Source of the DNA: Leptolyngbya sp. NIES-3755
GTDB lineage: Bacteria; Cyanobacteriota; Cyanobacteriia; Leptolyngbyales; Leptolyngbyaceae
Reading direction: 5' to 3'
DNA length: 64,000 nt
Assembly: GCA_001548435.1 (NCBI GenBank)
Contig: AP017308.1
Coordinates: forward strand, 1,931,030-1,995,029
Each line of letters starts with the position of its first letter. Position 1 is the stretch's first letter. The notes beneath the pieces were generated by a model that was given only the letters and a program-made list of their open reading frames with translations, searched no databases and was not told where the DNA came from. This document shows, piece after piece, positions 45,601 through 53,645 of the stretch. The position numbers were made by a program, and so were the translations under genes.

Positions 45601-45843
45601 GGAGATTTTGGACTGAGATTAACGATCGACACTGCGACAGTCTATCTCAGCAATGCCGATGATACTCCCGATCGAGGTCGCTACTATGCCCCTGGAACTT
45701 CTGCTCCTTGCGGCAATAATGGAACTTCTGTGATTGCTCCGAATGGTGCTGTTACCGTTCGACTCAACACAATTCCAAATGCTACAACTAGGGGCACTCC
45801 GAATTCGTTTGGCTTCATTCGATTCCGAGCGCGAGTGAACTAA
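42613..45843 (+). CDS. Secreted DUF11-type surface protein 2
   Basis: 1076 residues with a signal peptide ([19 protein letters not shown]). The N-terminal 550 residues form a large, unfamiliar region with calcium-site-like loops ([12 protein letters not shown]) and several cysteines. Two or three DUF11-type domains follow ([36 protein letters not shown]; similar starts near 740 and 905). The end ..[11 protein letters not shown] is a final beta strand, with no anchor. Last gene of the cluster, 16 bases after the barrel gene. Its stop codon lies inside a segment duplicated from the DUF456 locus. Confidence 0.85.
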   Translation: [1076 protein letters not shown]

Positions 45844-45950
45844 ATCCACATCACCGAACCCCAAGTTGCCCAGATAAAAACACCGACCGCAACGATCGCT
45901 AAAACAACTTCGATCAAGTTGCCGATGAATGCACCTAATATCGATCGCAA
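45840..45950 (-). pseudogene. Truncated copy of the DUF456 gene 3' end
   Basis: Read on the minus strand this encodes ILGAFIGNLIEVV followed by LAIVAVGVFIWATWGSVMWI and a stop, nearly identical to the C-terminus of the intact DUF456 protein at 47668-48207 (..GALIGNLIEVV, GVFVWATWGSVMWT). DNA identity to 47668-47763 is high, about eight to ten differences in 95 bases, and then ends. No upstream part of the gene remains. In both copies the stop codon of the convergent plus-strand gene is shared with the repeat. It is a relic of a local duplication or recombination. The rest of the 45844-46139 gap shows no gene. Confidence 0.85.
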
Positions 45951-46139
45951 TAACCATTAGATGCTCAAAATTTAGCGTAGCTACAAGAAAAAGCTGACTG
46001 ACGTAGCGATTCAAAATTTTGTTAAACTGCCGGAATCTTGCCGTGGCGAATGGTAATAATTGATTGCATTTACTATTTGAATTTCAATCGAATTGCTTCC
46101 GTTTCTGAAATCGCAAACTGTACAGTCAGCAGATATTAA

Positions 46140-46832
46140 ATGCCGCATTACAGCTTCAAAAATCAATTGCTTTACGTTCTCTCTCCGGTTCTTCTCATTG
46201 CTTTAACCAGTTGCGGTGGATCTCAATCGACCAGCACCCCAAGCGCATCGGTTCAACCTTCGATCGCACCTTCCCCAACGAATCCGATTGTTTCAAGTCC
46301 AACAGTTTCGAGTCCAACTGCTGCTCCAAGCGTTGCTGCCTCACCCACCGTTGACTCGTCTAGAGCAGTATCGCTAGAGAACGGTCGCGTCACGTTCACT
46401 CTCCCGGAGGGATTTACCCCGATGACTACCGAGGAAATTAACCTTAAGTTCCCGCCACGGGGTGGAAATCGACCTCAGTATGTTTATGCCAACGCCGATC
46501 GGAATGTTGCGATCGCGGTCACATTCTCACCCGCAAAAGTAACTCCGCAACAACTGCCAGAACTGCAACAAGTGATTCGCAAATCGGTCGGACAAGCCTT
46601 TCCAACGGCAGAATGGAAAACCGAGGAAATGACGACGATTAACAATACTCCTTGGGCACATCTCGCATTTATCAGCCAAGCAATCGATACCAAAATCTAC
46701 AACGATGCTTATTTCACTTCGCTGGATGGCAAAATGCTCGGCATTAATTTCAATTCAACCGTTGCACAATACGAAGCCAACCGCGCAGAATTGCAAAAAA
46801 CTCGCGATTCGATCGTGATTAAACCCTTATGA
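46140..46832 (+). CDS. Lipoprotein with Pro/Ser/Thr-rich linker
   Basis: 230 residues. A signal peptide with lipobox LTSCGG predicts lipid attachment at Cys near residue 25. A disordered linker of Ser, Pro, Thr and Val (SPTVSSPTAAPSVAASPT) spans about 28-75. A folded C-terminal domain follows (GRVTFTLPEGFTPMTTEEI, AIAVTFSPAKVTPQQLPELQQ), similar in layout to cyanobacterial proteins of unknown role that resemble PsbP-like or DUF1795-type domains. It overlaps the next lipoprotein gene by four bases (ATGA). Both lie between two direct copies of the DUF456 gene end. Confidence 0.8.
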   Translation: MPHYSFKNQLLYVLSPVLLIALTSCGGSQSTSTPSASVQPSIAPSPTNPIVSSPTVSSPTAAPSVAASPTVDSSRAVSLENGRVTFTLPEGFTPMTTEEINLKFPPRGGNRPQYVYANADRNVAIAVTFSPAKVTPQQLPELQQVIRKSVGQAFPTAEWKTEEMTTINNTPWAHLAFISQAIDTKIYNDAYFTSLDGKMLGINFNSTVAQYEANRAELQKTRDSIVIKPL

Positions 46833-47671
46833 ACTTAATCAAGCTTTTTTCCTTCTTCGTGCTGCTGACCCCGTTAACCAGTTGCGAACTTCCCTTTGAA
46901 ATTCGGCTGAAATCCTCGCCGTCCCCTGCTGCCGCACCCACTCCCACAGCTTCGATTCCTGCGGTTTCCACGCCTGCGGTCTCCGTGCCTTCAGTTACGC
47001 CAACTGCTTCTACGACCTTTAGCGATGTCCAAGGGATTGCAGGCGAAACTGAAATTCAGCAGCTTGCACAGTTAGGAGTCTTTGAAGGAGTCAGTGATCA
47101 GTTCAATCCGCAGCAACCGATCACTCGTGCTGAATTTATTCGCTGGTTAGTGCGATCGAACAATGCTATCTATAAAAACACGCCAGAACAACAAGTGCGA
47201 CTCGCAGAATCTGGACAAGCAACATTCCCCGATGTACCTGCAACGCATCCAGACTTTCGCTACATTCAAGGAATGTTAAATTCTGGCTTTGCTGTGGGAT
47301 ATGAGGAAAAAACATTCCGCCCGGATCAGCCGCTCACCCGTGAGGAAATGATTGCCATCAAATCGGGCTTCGATAGTGGTGGCGTATTGCAGGACGAAGA
47401 GCAAGGTAAAAGTTTGAACACGGTGTATGTTCCAAACTGGAGCGATCGCAATCAAATCTCGCGACGATTCTATCGAGCGTTTAACACTGAATACATTACC
47501 CAGATTACGAAGGGGAATGAATTGAAAAACGTCGATCGAACCTTCGGCGCAATTAAAGCTTTTCGACCGAAAGCACCTGTGACACGAGCCGAAGCTGCAC
47601 TTTGTATGTCGGTGATCGGCGATCGGGGGAAACTGAGCCTGGGTAAACGGAGCGTTCAAGAAGCACTCTAA
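46829..47671 (+). CDS. SLH-domain lipoprotein
   Basis: 280 residues, lipobox LTSCEL, then a Pro/Ala/Ser/Val linker (PAVSTPAVSVPSVTPTAST). The remainder is S-layer homology repeats: TFSDVQGIAGETEIQQLAQLG with FNPQQPITRAEFIRWL, then TFPDVPATHPDFRYIQGMLNSG with FRPDQPLTREEMIAI, and a third with APVTRAEAALCM. SLH domains bind peptidoglycan-linked polymers; a lipid anchor plus SLH could bridge membrane and wall. Translational coupling with the preceding lipoprotein suggests a shared complex. Its stop overlaps the convergent DUF456 gene end. Confidence 0.88.
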   Translation: MNLIKLFSFFVLLTPLTSCELPFEIRLKSSPSPAAAPTPTASIPAVSTPAVSVPSVTPTASTTFSDVQGIAGETEIQQLAQLGVFEGVSDQFNPQQPITRAEFIRWLVRSNNAIYKNTPEQQVRLAESGQATFPDVPATHPDFRYIQGMLNSGFAVGYEEKTFRPDQPLTREEMIAIKSGFDSGGVLQDEEQGKSLNTVYVPNWSDRNQISRRFYRAFNTEYITQITKGNELKNVDRTFGAIKAFRPKAPVTRAEAALCMSVIGDRGKLSLGKRSVQEAL

Positions 47672-48207
47672 GTCCACATCACCGAACCCCAAGTTGCCCA
47701 CACAAAGACACCGACCGCAACGATCGCTAAAACAACTTCGATCAAGTTGCCAATCAATGCCCCAAATCCGATTCCCAGGCTGACTTTTCCAGCCGTTTTC
47801 AACCGTTCAGAAGTGGGGAGAGTGCGCTGATATAGGTACTCTCCCACAAATCCGCCAATCAATCCCCCCAAGAGAATTCCTGCGATCGGTCCTCCAATCG
47901 GCAAAGCAGGCAACAATCCAAAAAATCCCACTGCCATACCCGCAAACATTCCATACTGCGCCCATTTGCTAGCCCCGACTCGTTTCGCGCCCCAGTATGA
48001 TCCCAACCATTCCACCACAGCACTCAGGATTAATGCCACAAAGATCAAGCCCAGCGGCAAAATCGGAATGGCGAACTTCGTCACAACACACCAAACTAAG
48101 ATTGCTGCCAAAATTAAACTCGGTCCTGGAACTCCCGGTAAAACTGCTCCAGCGACTCCAACCAGCATGACTGCAATTAAAATCCAATATAAAATCATCA
48201 AATTCAT
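47668..48207 (-). CDS. DUF456 family membrane protein
   Basis: 179 residues with four or five hydrophobic helices. The segment GVAGAVLPGVPGPSLILAAI, the central SYWGAKRVGASKWAQYGMFAGMAVGFFG and the glycine-zipper-like PIGGPIAGILLGGLIGGFVGEYL are typical of the DUF456 family, whose function is not known. It starts three bases after the stop of the upstream M48 protease gene (48211-49050), so the two are probably cotranscribed. The C-terminal 30 codons occur a second time as a relic at 45840-45950. Confidence 0.87.
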   Translation of the reverse strand: MNLMILYWILIAVMLVGVAGAVLPGVPGPSLILAAILVWCVVTKFAIPILPLGLIFVALILSAVVEWLGSYWGAKRVGASKWAQYGMFAGMAVGFFGLLPALPIGGPIAGILLGGLIGGFVGEYLYQRTLPTSERLKTAGKVSLGIGFGALIGNLIEVVLAIVAVGVFVWATWGSVMWT

Positions 48208-48210
48208 CGC

Positions 48211-49050
48211 TTATCTCCGCAGAACGGCTTGAGTGAATCGATCGCGTCCATCTTCCAAATCGGCTGGAATGCCTTGCGGATAGATCTTTTGAATCCCAGC
48301 CTTCAAAGCTTGCAATCGATTTCCTGGATCAGGGTGAGAGCTAAGAAATTCGGGTTGTCGTCCACCGCTTGCTTTTGACAGAATTTGCATCACTTCCAAA
48401 ATTCCGCGTGGATTGTATCCAGCTTCGGTCATGAATCTTAGTCCAAAGCGATCGCTTTCCGACTCATCCTCTCGACCGTATCTCAGATCGACCATTTGAT
48501 TAATCGCTTGTGCGATCGCTGCGGCTCCCTGTCCGCCATCTTGTCCGCCACTCGCTGCAACTCCGATGGCATTGACCAAAGAAGCTCCTAATTGCTGTTT
48601 GGCTAAATGTTCGGCTCCATGCCGTCCCACAACATGTCCAACTTCATGACCAAAAACTCCTGCCAATTGAGCTTCAGAGTTCATTCGTCCTAAGAGTGCA
48701 GCGGTAATAAAGATTTGCCCGCCTGGAAGTGCGAACGCATTCACGGTTTGAGCATCCCGTAGCAAGTGAAATTCATAGGTATATGGAGATTTTGCGGCTT
48801 CCGATCGCTGAACGATCCGTTGTCCAACTTGATCCACATAAGCTTGTAGCGCTTCGTCTGGATACAGTCCACCATGTCGCGCTGCCATTTGCTGACGACT
48901 TTGCAATCCCAGCACAATCTCTTGACGCGGCGTGAGTTGGACTCGCTGATTTTCTCCAGTCACCGGATTGACGCTGGTGTTCCCGTAATAGCTAAACAGT
49001 CCACCAATCACAAAGAACAATCCTAAAATTAATCGAATTAAAATACTCAC
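48211..49050 (-). CDS. M48 family metalloprotease, BepA/LoiP-like
   Basis: 279 residues. An N-terminal membrane or signal segment (LIRLILGLFFVIGGLFSYYG) is followed by an intact zinc site HEVGHVVGRHGAEH and the third ligand in GREDESESDRFGLRFM, where Glu precedes the Asp. The LSSHPDPGNRLQAL end is typical of periplasmic M48 proteases that act in outer-membrane or envelope quality control. It contrasts with the M48-like protein at 29571-31706, which has lost these ligands. It leads a two-gene unit with the DUF456 protein. Confidence 0.92.
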   Translation of the reverse strand: MSILIRLILGLFFVIGGLFSYYGNTSVNPVTGENQRVQLTPRQEIVLGLQSRQQMAARHGGLYPDEALQAYVDQVGQRIVQRSEAAKSPYTYEFHLLRDAQTVNAFALPGGQIFITAALLGRMNSEAQLAGVFGHEVGHVVGRHGAEHLAKQQLGASLVNAIGVAASGGQDGGQGAAAIAQAINQMVDLRYGREDESESDRFGLRFMTEAGYNPRGILEVMQILSKASGGRQPEFLSSHPDPGNRLQALKAGIQKIYPQGIPADLEDGRDRFTQAVLRR

Positions 49051-49179
49051 AGCAAGGCTTTATCAAAATACGATCGATTGTATTTTCAAATGCTCTGAGG
49101 AAATAGATCAATCATTCTCAGGGTACAGTTCATGATTTGTTGCATGAACATTCGATATACCGATAGTTGGATTAAGACG

Positions 49180-49632
49180 ATGAATGAGCTTTTGGATCGA
49201 TCAACGCGCAGATGGGCAATGAGTTGTCACCTGGCAGGACTGCTTTCAATTGTGGTCTGTTCGGTTGCACCCATTCCATTTTTGGGAGCATTATTTCCTT
49301 ACACTGTTTGGCGCATGGGACGCGATCGACATCCGTTTATTGATGAACAAGGTCGATCGGCGATTAACTTCCAACTGTCCATGTCGGTTTATCTATTAGT
49401 GGGTACAATCTTCTGGATATTTCTAACGTTTACAACCTGCATGGCTTCGTTTGCAGGTGTGAATACCAACGCGAATTTTTTTGGTACAGTTTTTGAATGG
49501 CTGTTTCTTCTTGGTATGGTTGCGAGCGTATTGTTCGCTGTATTTATGATCTCAGTGATAATTTTTGCTGCGGTGAAAGCGAGCCGGGGGCAGTCTTACC
49601 GCTATCCTTTCAGCATGAGGTTTCTACAATGA
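49180..49632 (+). CDS. DUF4870 family small membrane protein
   Basis: 150 residues from the ATG at 49180, which gives MNELLDRSTRRWAMSCHLAGLL, the usual DUF4870 opening; an in-frame ATG 48 bases earlier adds unconserved residues. Three or four membrane helices are visible (GLLSIVVCSVAPIPFLGALFP, FQLSMSVYLLVGTIFWIFLTF, LFAVFMISVIIFAAVKA), with the conserved HPFIDEQGRSAINFQLS between the first and second. Function unknown. Monocistronic as far as can be seen. Confidence 0.85.
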   Translation: MNELLDRSTRRWAMSCHLAGLLSIVVCSVAPIPFLGALFPYTVWRMGRDRHPFIDEQGRSAINFQLSMSVYLLVGTIFWIFLTFTTCMASFAGVNTNANFFGTVFEWLFLLGMVASVLFAVFMISVIIFAAVKASRGQSYRYPFSMRFLQ

Positions 49633-49694
49633 TTTGAAATTGGCGATCGCGAACAGTGAAAGTTTTCGATCGCTGATTCAAGCTTCTGGAGGCA

Positions 49695-50348
49695 TTATTG
49701 ATGAGCCGCATCAGTAGATCGATCGAGAACTGTACCAACCATACAAGTTCCCGTGAAATTTACACCTTCAAGATTGGCATCCTGTAGCTCAGCACAAAGT
49801 AGATTTGCACCTGCTAAGTTTGCACCTGCTAAATTTGCTCCTTGTAAGTCAGCTTCTTCTAAGTTTGCTTCGCTCAGTTGTGCACCTTGTAAGTCGGCTT
49901 GACTGAGATTTGCACCCTGAAGGTTAACACCACTCAGGTTTGCTCCCCGAAGATCTGCACCCCGAAGATCAACGCCTTGTAAGCTAACTCCCATTAGGTT
50001 CGTGCCGCTGAGGAATGCACCGGATAAAGTAGCGCGAGTGAGCCGCGATCGCATCAAATTCGCTCCTCGTAAGTTACTTCCTCTCAGATCTGCCTCAGTC
50101 AAATCTGCCTGCATCAAATTCGCACCCGTTAAAGATGCTCTGAGATCCGCACCGACTAATTGACAGCCGACTAAATTTGCACCGTCTAAGACTGCACCAG
50201 ATAGCCTTGCATGGGTAAAATCTGCACCAGAAAGCTTTGCGCCTGCAAGATTCACACCGCTTAGTTCTGATTTTGAGAAATTCTCGTCTTGTAGATCTGC
50301 ACCTGCAAGCTGTTTAACTTTCCCCGATCGAATCGCCTGAATGTCCAT
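49695..50348 (-). CDS. Pentapeptide repeat protein
   Basis: 217 residues made almost wholly of A(D/N)LXX units (ADLRGSNLRGANLMRS, GADLRGANLSGVNLQGANLS) from about residue 15 to 205, about 38 units, forming a right-handed quadrilateral beta helix. No signal peptide. Its ATG immediately follows the TAA of the upstream DICT/HD gene, with a GGAG inside that gene, so translation is coupled. Pentapeptide proteins act as scaffolds or DNA mimics; context suggests an accessory to the DICT/HD-type regulator. Confidence 0.93.
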   Translation of the reverse strand: MDIQAIRSGKVKQLAGADLQDENFSKSELSGVNLAGAKLSGADFTHARLSGAVLDGANLVGCQLVGADLRASLTGANLMQADLTEADLRGSNLRGANLMRSRLTRATLSGAFLSGTNLMGVSLQGVDLRGADLRGANLSGVNLQGANLSQADLQGAQLSEANLEEADLQGANLAGANLAGANLLCAELQDANLEGVNFTGTCMVGTVLDRSTDAAHQ

Positions 50349-51740
50349 TTATACTTGCTCCGTCACTTTTTCAGACAAATCTAGCAGGGCTTCATCCGAA
50401 TGGGAATCCAGCAACCACATTCCAGCCGCAATCTTGGGCATTTGAATCGGTAAGCTGAGTCCTTGTTGCATCGCACTGACTAATAAAGTTAAGGCTTCAA
50501 CGAGTTTACTATCCCAGCGATCGCCCGATTCAGCCTGACATTGGGAAAGCGCGATCGACAATGCCGTTTCAGGATTGCTCGATCGATGTTGTGCGACTCG
50601 GTGTTGAAACTCGACTAACAATCCAAGGATTCTAGACTCTAAAGGAATTTCATCGCCTGCAAGTCCAGCGGGTTGTCCTTGTCCATTCCATTGTTCGGAT
50701 TGGTGCGTGATGATCGTTGCGATCGCATTCAATCGTCCCATGTTGCGGAGAATTTGCGCTCCAGGAACGATCGGACAGCAAGGCGCTTCGGTTTGATAAT
50801 CTGAAGTACGTCCAAAGCTTCCTGGACTTAGAACACTATCTGCTTGTTGCAAGAATGCTAATCGATGGAGCAATGCAGAGAGCCGTAAGCGGTTTAGCTG
50901 CCAAGCTGGAAGATCAAGCAGTTGCGCCATTGCTTCGGAGAGTGATGCAACTTCAGCAGCAGCGTTTGGATTGCTGATATCGGTTTGATCGATCAACTGA
51001 GCAAGACGGAGAAAAGCTTGAAGCTCATTAGAAGTGAGATTGTTATCTAAAGCTTCGTGTTTAGAGCGTGTCCGTAGTTCTTCCTGCTCAGTTTGCAGAT
51101 AGTTCACGACCATCGAAACCGCTTGATAAATCTCGTCTTGGGTGCTGTTTTGGGATTTGATTTCAGCAACTTTAGAGCGGAGTTGATTCGCTAAGTCGGA
51201 ATTGTATTGATCGATATGCTCGATCGCAAAGTTAACGGTCTCTTCAACTAATCCCGCCTCAAATGTCCAGAAGCCGTAGAATTTCCGCTCTAGATCTTCG
51301 GTTGGAACGCCTTGAGCGCCATAGTCTTCCTCTGAAAGTTCTTGGCAGAGAACCATCGCCGTGTAAGAGGGAGCCAAAATCATTAAATGCCATTCTTGAG
51401 AGACTGGATCAGATTTGTCTAATTCAACCAAGGCAACATTCGATCGCTGACTGGTGGAATGCTCTCGGAATCCCGTATCAGATGAAGCCATGATCACGAT
51501 TTGATTTGCATGATCGGCGATTTCACCATAGCGATCGGCTTCTTGGAGATACCATTTTCCCCGTTGGAAGGCAGTCACTACCAAGGGCGCACTGGAGCAG
51601 CTTAGAATACAGTCTTCGAGCGCGTGACAGAGTGAAACCAAGGTGTTTTTGTAGTACACACCAAAGTTCAGCGGACGTTTGCCGACGGCTCCAGATTGAT
51701 GAGCCACTCTGAGATCGTTGAGAATCGAACCTTCCAACAT
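50349..51740 (-). CDS. DICT sensory domain protein with degenerate HD-GYP-like domain
   Basis: 463 residues. The N-terminal 160 residues have the DICT layout (LVSLCHALEDCILSCSSAPLVVTAFQ, IVIMASSDTG, WHLMILAPSYTAMVLCQEL), a module found with light and cyclic-nucleotide signalling. A helical linker follows. Residues about 240-400 align with an HD-GYP phosphodiesterase, but the HD pair is His292-Arg293 (LLHRLAFL), HHE is THQSEQ and the GYP loop is NGQGQPAGLAGDEIPLESR. It should therefore not hydrolyse c-di-GMP, though it may bind it. It is the middle gene of an apparent three-gene operon (radical SAM, this gene, pentapeptide). Confidence 0.82.
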   Translation of the reverse strand: MLEGSILNDLRVAHQSGAVGKRPLNFGVYYKNTLVSLCHALEDCILSCSSAPLVVTAFQRGKWYLQEADRYGEIADHANQIVIMASSDTGFREHSTSQRSNVALVELDKSDPVSQEWHLMILAPSYTAMVLCQELSEEDYGAQGVPTEDLERKFYGFWTFEAGLVEETVNFAIEHIDQYNSDLANQLRSKVAEIKSQNSTQDEIYQAVSMVVNYLQTEQEELRTRSKHEALDNNLTSNELQAFLRLAQLIDQTDISNPNAAAEVASLSEAMAQLLDLPAWQLNRLRLSALLHRLAFLQQADSVLSPGSFGRTSDYQTEAPCCPIVPGAQILRNMGRLNAIATIITHQSEQWNGQGQPAGLAGDEIPLESRILGLLVEFQHRVAQHRSSNPETALSIALSQCQAESGDRWDSKLVEALTLLVSAMQQGLSLPIQMPKIAAGMWLLDSHSDEALLDLSEKVTEQV

Positions 51741-51769
51741 AAGCGGGGGAAATTAGGGAGCGGGAGAAA

Positions 51770-53341
51770 CTAAGGGGCGGTAACAAGTTGGGCTTTGGGT
51801 TTATCGATCGGGGCTGACAAGGCTTCTTCAAGGTCTGCTCGTCCCAATCGCTCTTCTAGAATATCCATTACTTCGCGCCCAAAATCGTTAGGATTGCGTT
51901 TCCAGGCTTGTAAACAGACTTCACCGAAGAAAGATCCGAGCGGTTCTGGATTCCAAAGGAGTTTCCGAACCGTCCACGGCTTGACATTCATGGGATCATA
52001 TCCAGGTTTGAGAATGTCGTTTTTGAAAGCGTAATCTTCTAAATGGGTGTGCGGTTGCAGACCAATGAAGAAGATTGCAGGCTCGACTTTATCGGCTCCG
52101 AAAATCCGTTCGAGTTCGCGATGATATGCGATCGTTTGTCGAATCGTTTCGGGGCGCTCATCAATTACATTAAACGAATAATTGACCGAAACTAAATCAT
52201 TAAATCCTGCGGCTTTGAGATCACGACAGTTTTCCAGAACCGTTCTGAGGTTGTAGCCCATTCTCATTTTACGAACGAGTTCCTGAGAACCGCTGGTGAT
52301 ACCAATCTCAAAATAGTTCATTCCGGTCTTCACCATCAGATCCGCCAGTTGCGGCGTGAGATTGTCAGCGCGAATATAAGCTGCCCAGTGAATATCGGTC
52401 ATGCCTGCATCCACGATTTTTTGCAGCAGTTCAACGGCATCATCAATAAATTTTCGGGCTGGAATGAATTGAGCATCGGTAAACCAGAAATTGCGAACTC
52501 CTTTTTGATAGAGTTGCTGCATTTCTTTGACCACTTCATCAGCGGGATTGATTCGGACTTGCTTACCTTCAATCACTGTATAAACGCAGTAACAGCAGTT
52601 GTGAGGACAGCCGCGCTTGGTTTGAACCCCGATATAGAAATCTTGAGATTGGAAATAATACTCGAATTCCTTCCAGATTTGAGCAATGTAGTCGTAATTA
52701 CAGGCGGTTTTCTCGATCGGGGTCGGGAATTCGTGAATCATGCGATCGCGGGGTTTCGTTTCCCCAACGATGTAACAGCGTTCGTCCAGAAAATCTTGAC
52801 CCCGCAGTAGTTTTTCCAGCAGCGCTTCGCCTTCACCCACAGAGACGATCGTGCCTTTGGGTAAAGTTTTCGCGACTTGTTCATAGAACACGCTCACCGC
52901 GCCACCCCCGACGATGATTCTGGCATCAGGATTATATTTTCGAGCGCGTTTCACACCCCGATGAATCAAATTCGAGTTGCGCCACAGTTCGCCATAGTAG
53001 CCCGATGCGATTCTGAGTAAGCCGAGTGCGCCCCGTGATTTGAGGAGCGGATTCTTCGCGTAGTAGTACTCGAACGTGTATTGAAGCGGATTGCCACCGC
53101 GTCCACCCACAGGTGCATAAATTTGGATATCACGCCACGAGTAAACCAGGAGAGTCGGCTTGAATTCGTCAATACAGGCATCCAGCGCCGAAGCGTAATC
53201 AAGCGGCGGAACTGTGCCCAGATCGAAGATTTTCTGGGTAATCTCTGGAAACTGCTTATGGACATGATCAGCGAGATAGACCACGCCGATCGGGAAAATG
53301 GGATTACAAGGGAGCCGAACGTAGAGAATCCTAGTTTCCAT
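51770..53341 (-). CDS. B12-binding-type radical SAM protein
   Basis: 523 residues. The N-terminal half is a cobalamin-binding-like Rossmann domain (ILYVRLPCNPIFPIGVVYLAD, ARIIVGGGAVSVFYEQVA). The radical SAM core starts near residue 240 with the cluster-binding CPHNCCYC (pattern CxxxCxxC). Later motifs are FWFTDAQFIPARKF, AAYIRADNLTPQLAD and YFEIGITSGSQELVRKM. The family is related to BchE-like enzymes and is widely conserved in cyanobacteria without an assigned substrate. The stop lies 29 bases before the DICT/HD gene, indicating cotranscription. Confidence 0.9.
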   Translation of the reverse strand: METRILYVRLPCNPIFPIGVVYLADHVHKQFPEITQKIFDLGTVPPLDYASALDACIDEFKPTLLVYSWRDIQIYAPVGGRGGNPLQYTFEYYYAKNPLLKSRGALGLLRIASGYYGELWRNSNLIHRGVKRARKYNPDARIIVGGGAVSVFYEQVAKTLPKGTIVSVGEGEALLEKLLRGQDFLDERCYIVGETKPRDRMIHEFPTPIEKTACNYDYIAQIWKEFEYYFQSQDFYIGVQTKRGCPHNCCYCVYTVIEGKQVRINPADEVVKEMQQLYQKGVRNFWFTDAQFIPARKFIDDAVELLQKIVDAGMTDIHWAAYIRADNLTPQLADLMVKTGMNYFEIGITSGSQELVRKMRMGYNLRTVLENCRDLKAAGFNDLVSVNYSFNVIDERPETIRQTIAYHRELERIFGADKVEPAIFFIGLQPHTHLEDYAFKNDILKPGYDPMNVKPWTVRKLLWNPEPLGSFFGEVCLQAWKRNPNDFGREVMDILEERLGRADLEEALSAPIDKPKAQLVTAP

Positions 53342-53645
53342 AGCATTCCTGAAATTGTTTCACATAACTTTACGATATCACTGACTTCCCGTTCTCTGCA
53401 TGGATAGACCGCAAATTTTGGGTCGGAATTGTTCGAGAATTAATTTTTGACTGTATTTTTATTGCATTCAGTATTCAGAAGTTACGCAGATTTAACTTTT
53501 TCTCGATCGCTTGATATTGCTCAAGTTCAGAGCATAAATTGTTTCAAAAAGAAATCGTTGGTAATCGCTTTTACAGTCATCAGGGATCGCCCGATGTTAG
53601 TGTTCAAGTACAGCCTATTTCTTTAGCGTAGGATCTTAAACCGCC
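53342..53645. other. Divergent promoter region without a gene
   Basis: About 300 AT-rich bases between the radical SAM gene (leftward) and the DUF1830 gene (rightward). It must hold both promoters. I found no hairpin with a T tract, tRNA or convincing small open frame. Confidence 0.6.

Noticed and set aside
45619-46014. 131-residue minus-strand open frame
   Set aside because: It lies mostly antisense to the DUF11 gene and reads the DUF456 relic in the wrong frame; the relic's true frame is short and interrupted.
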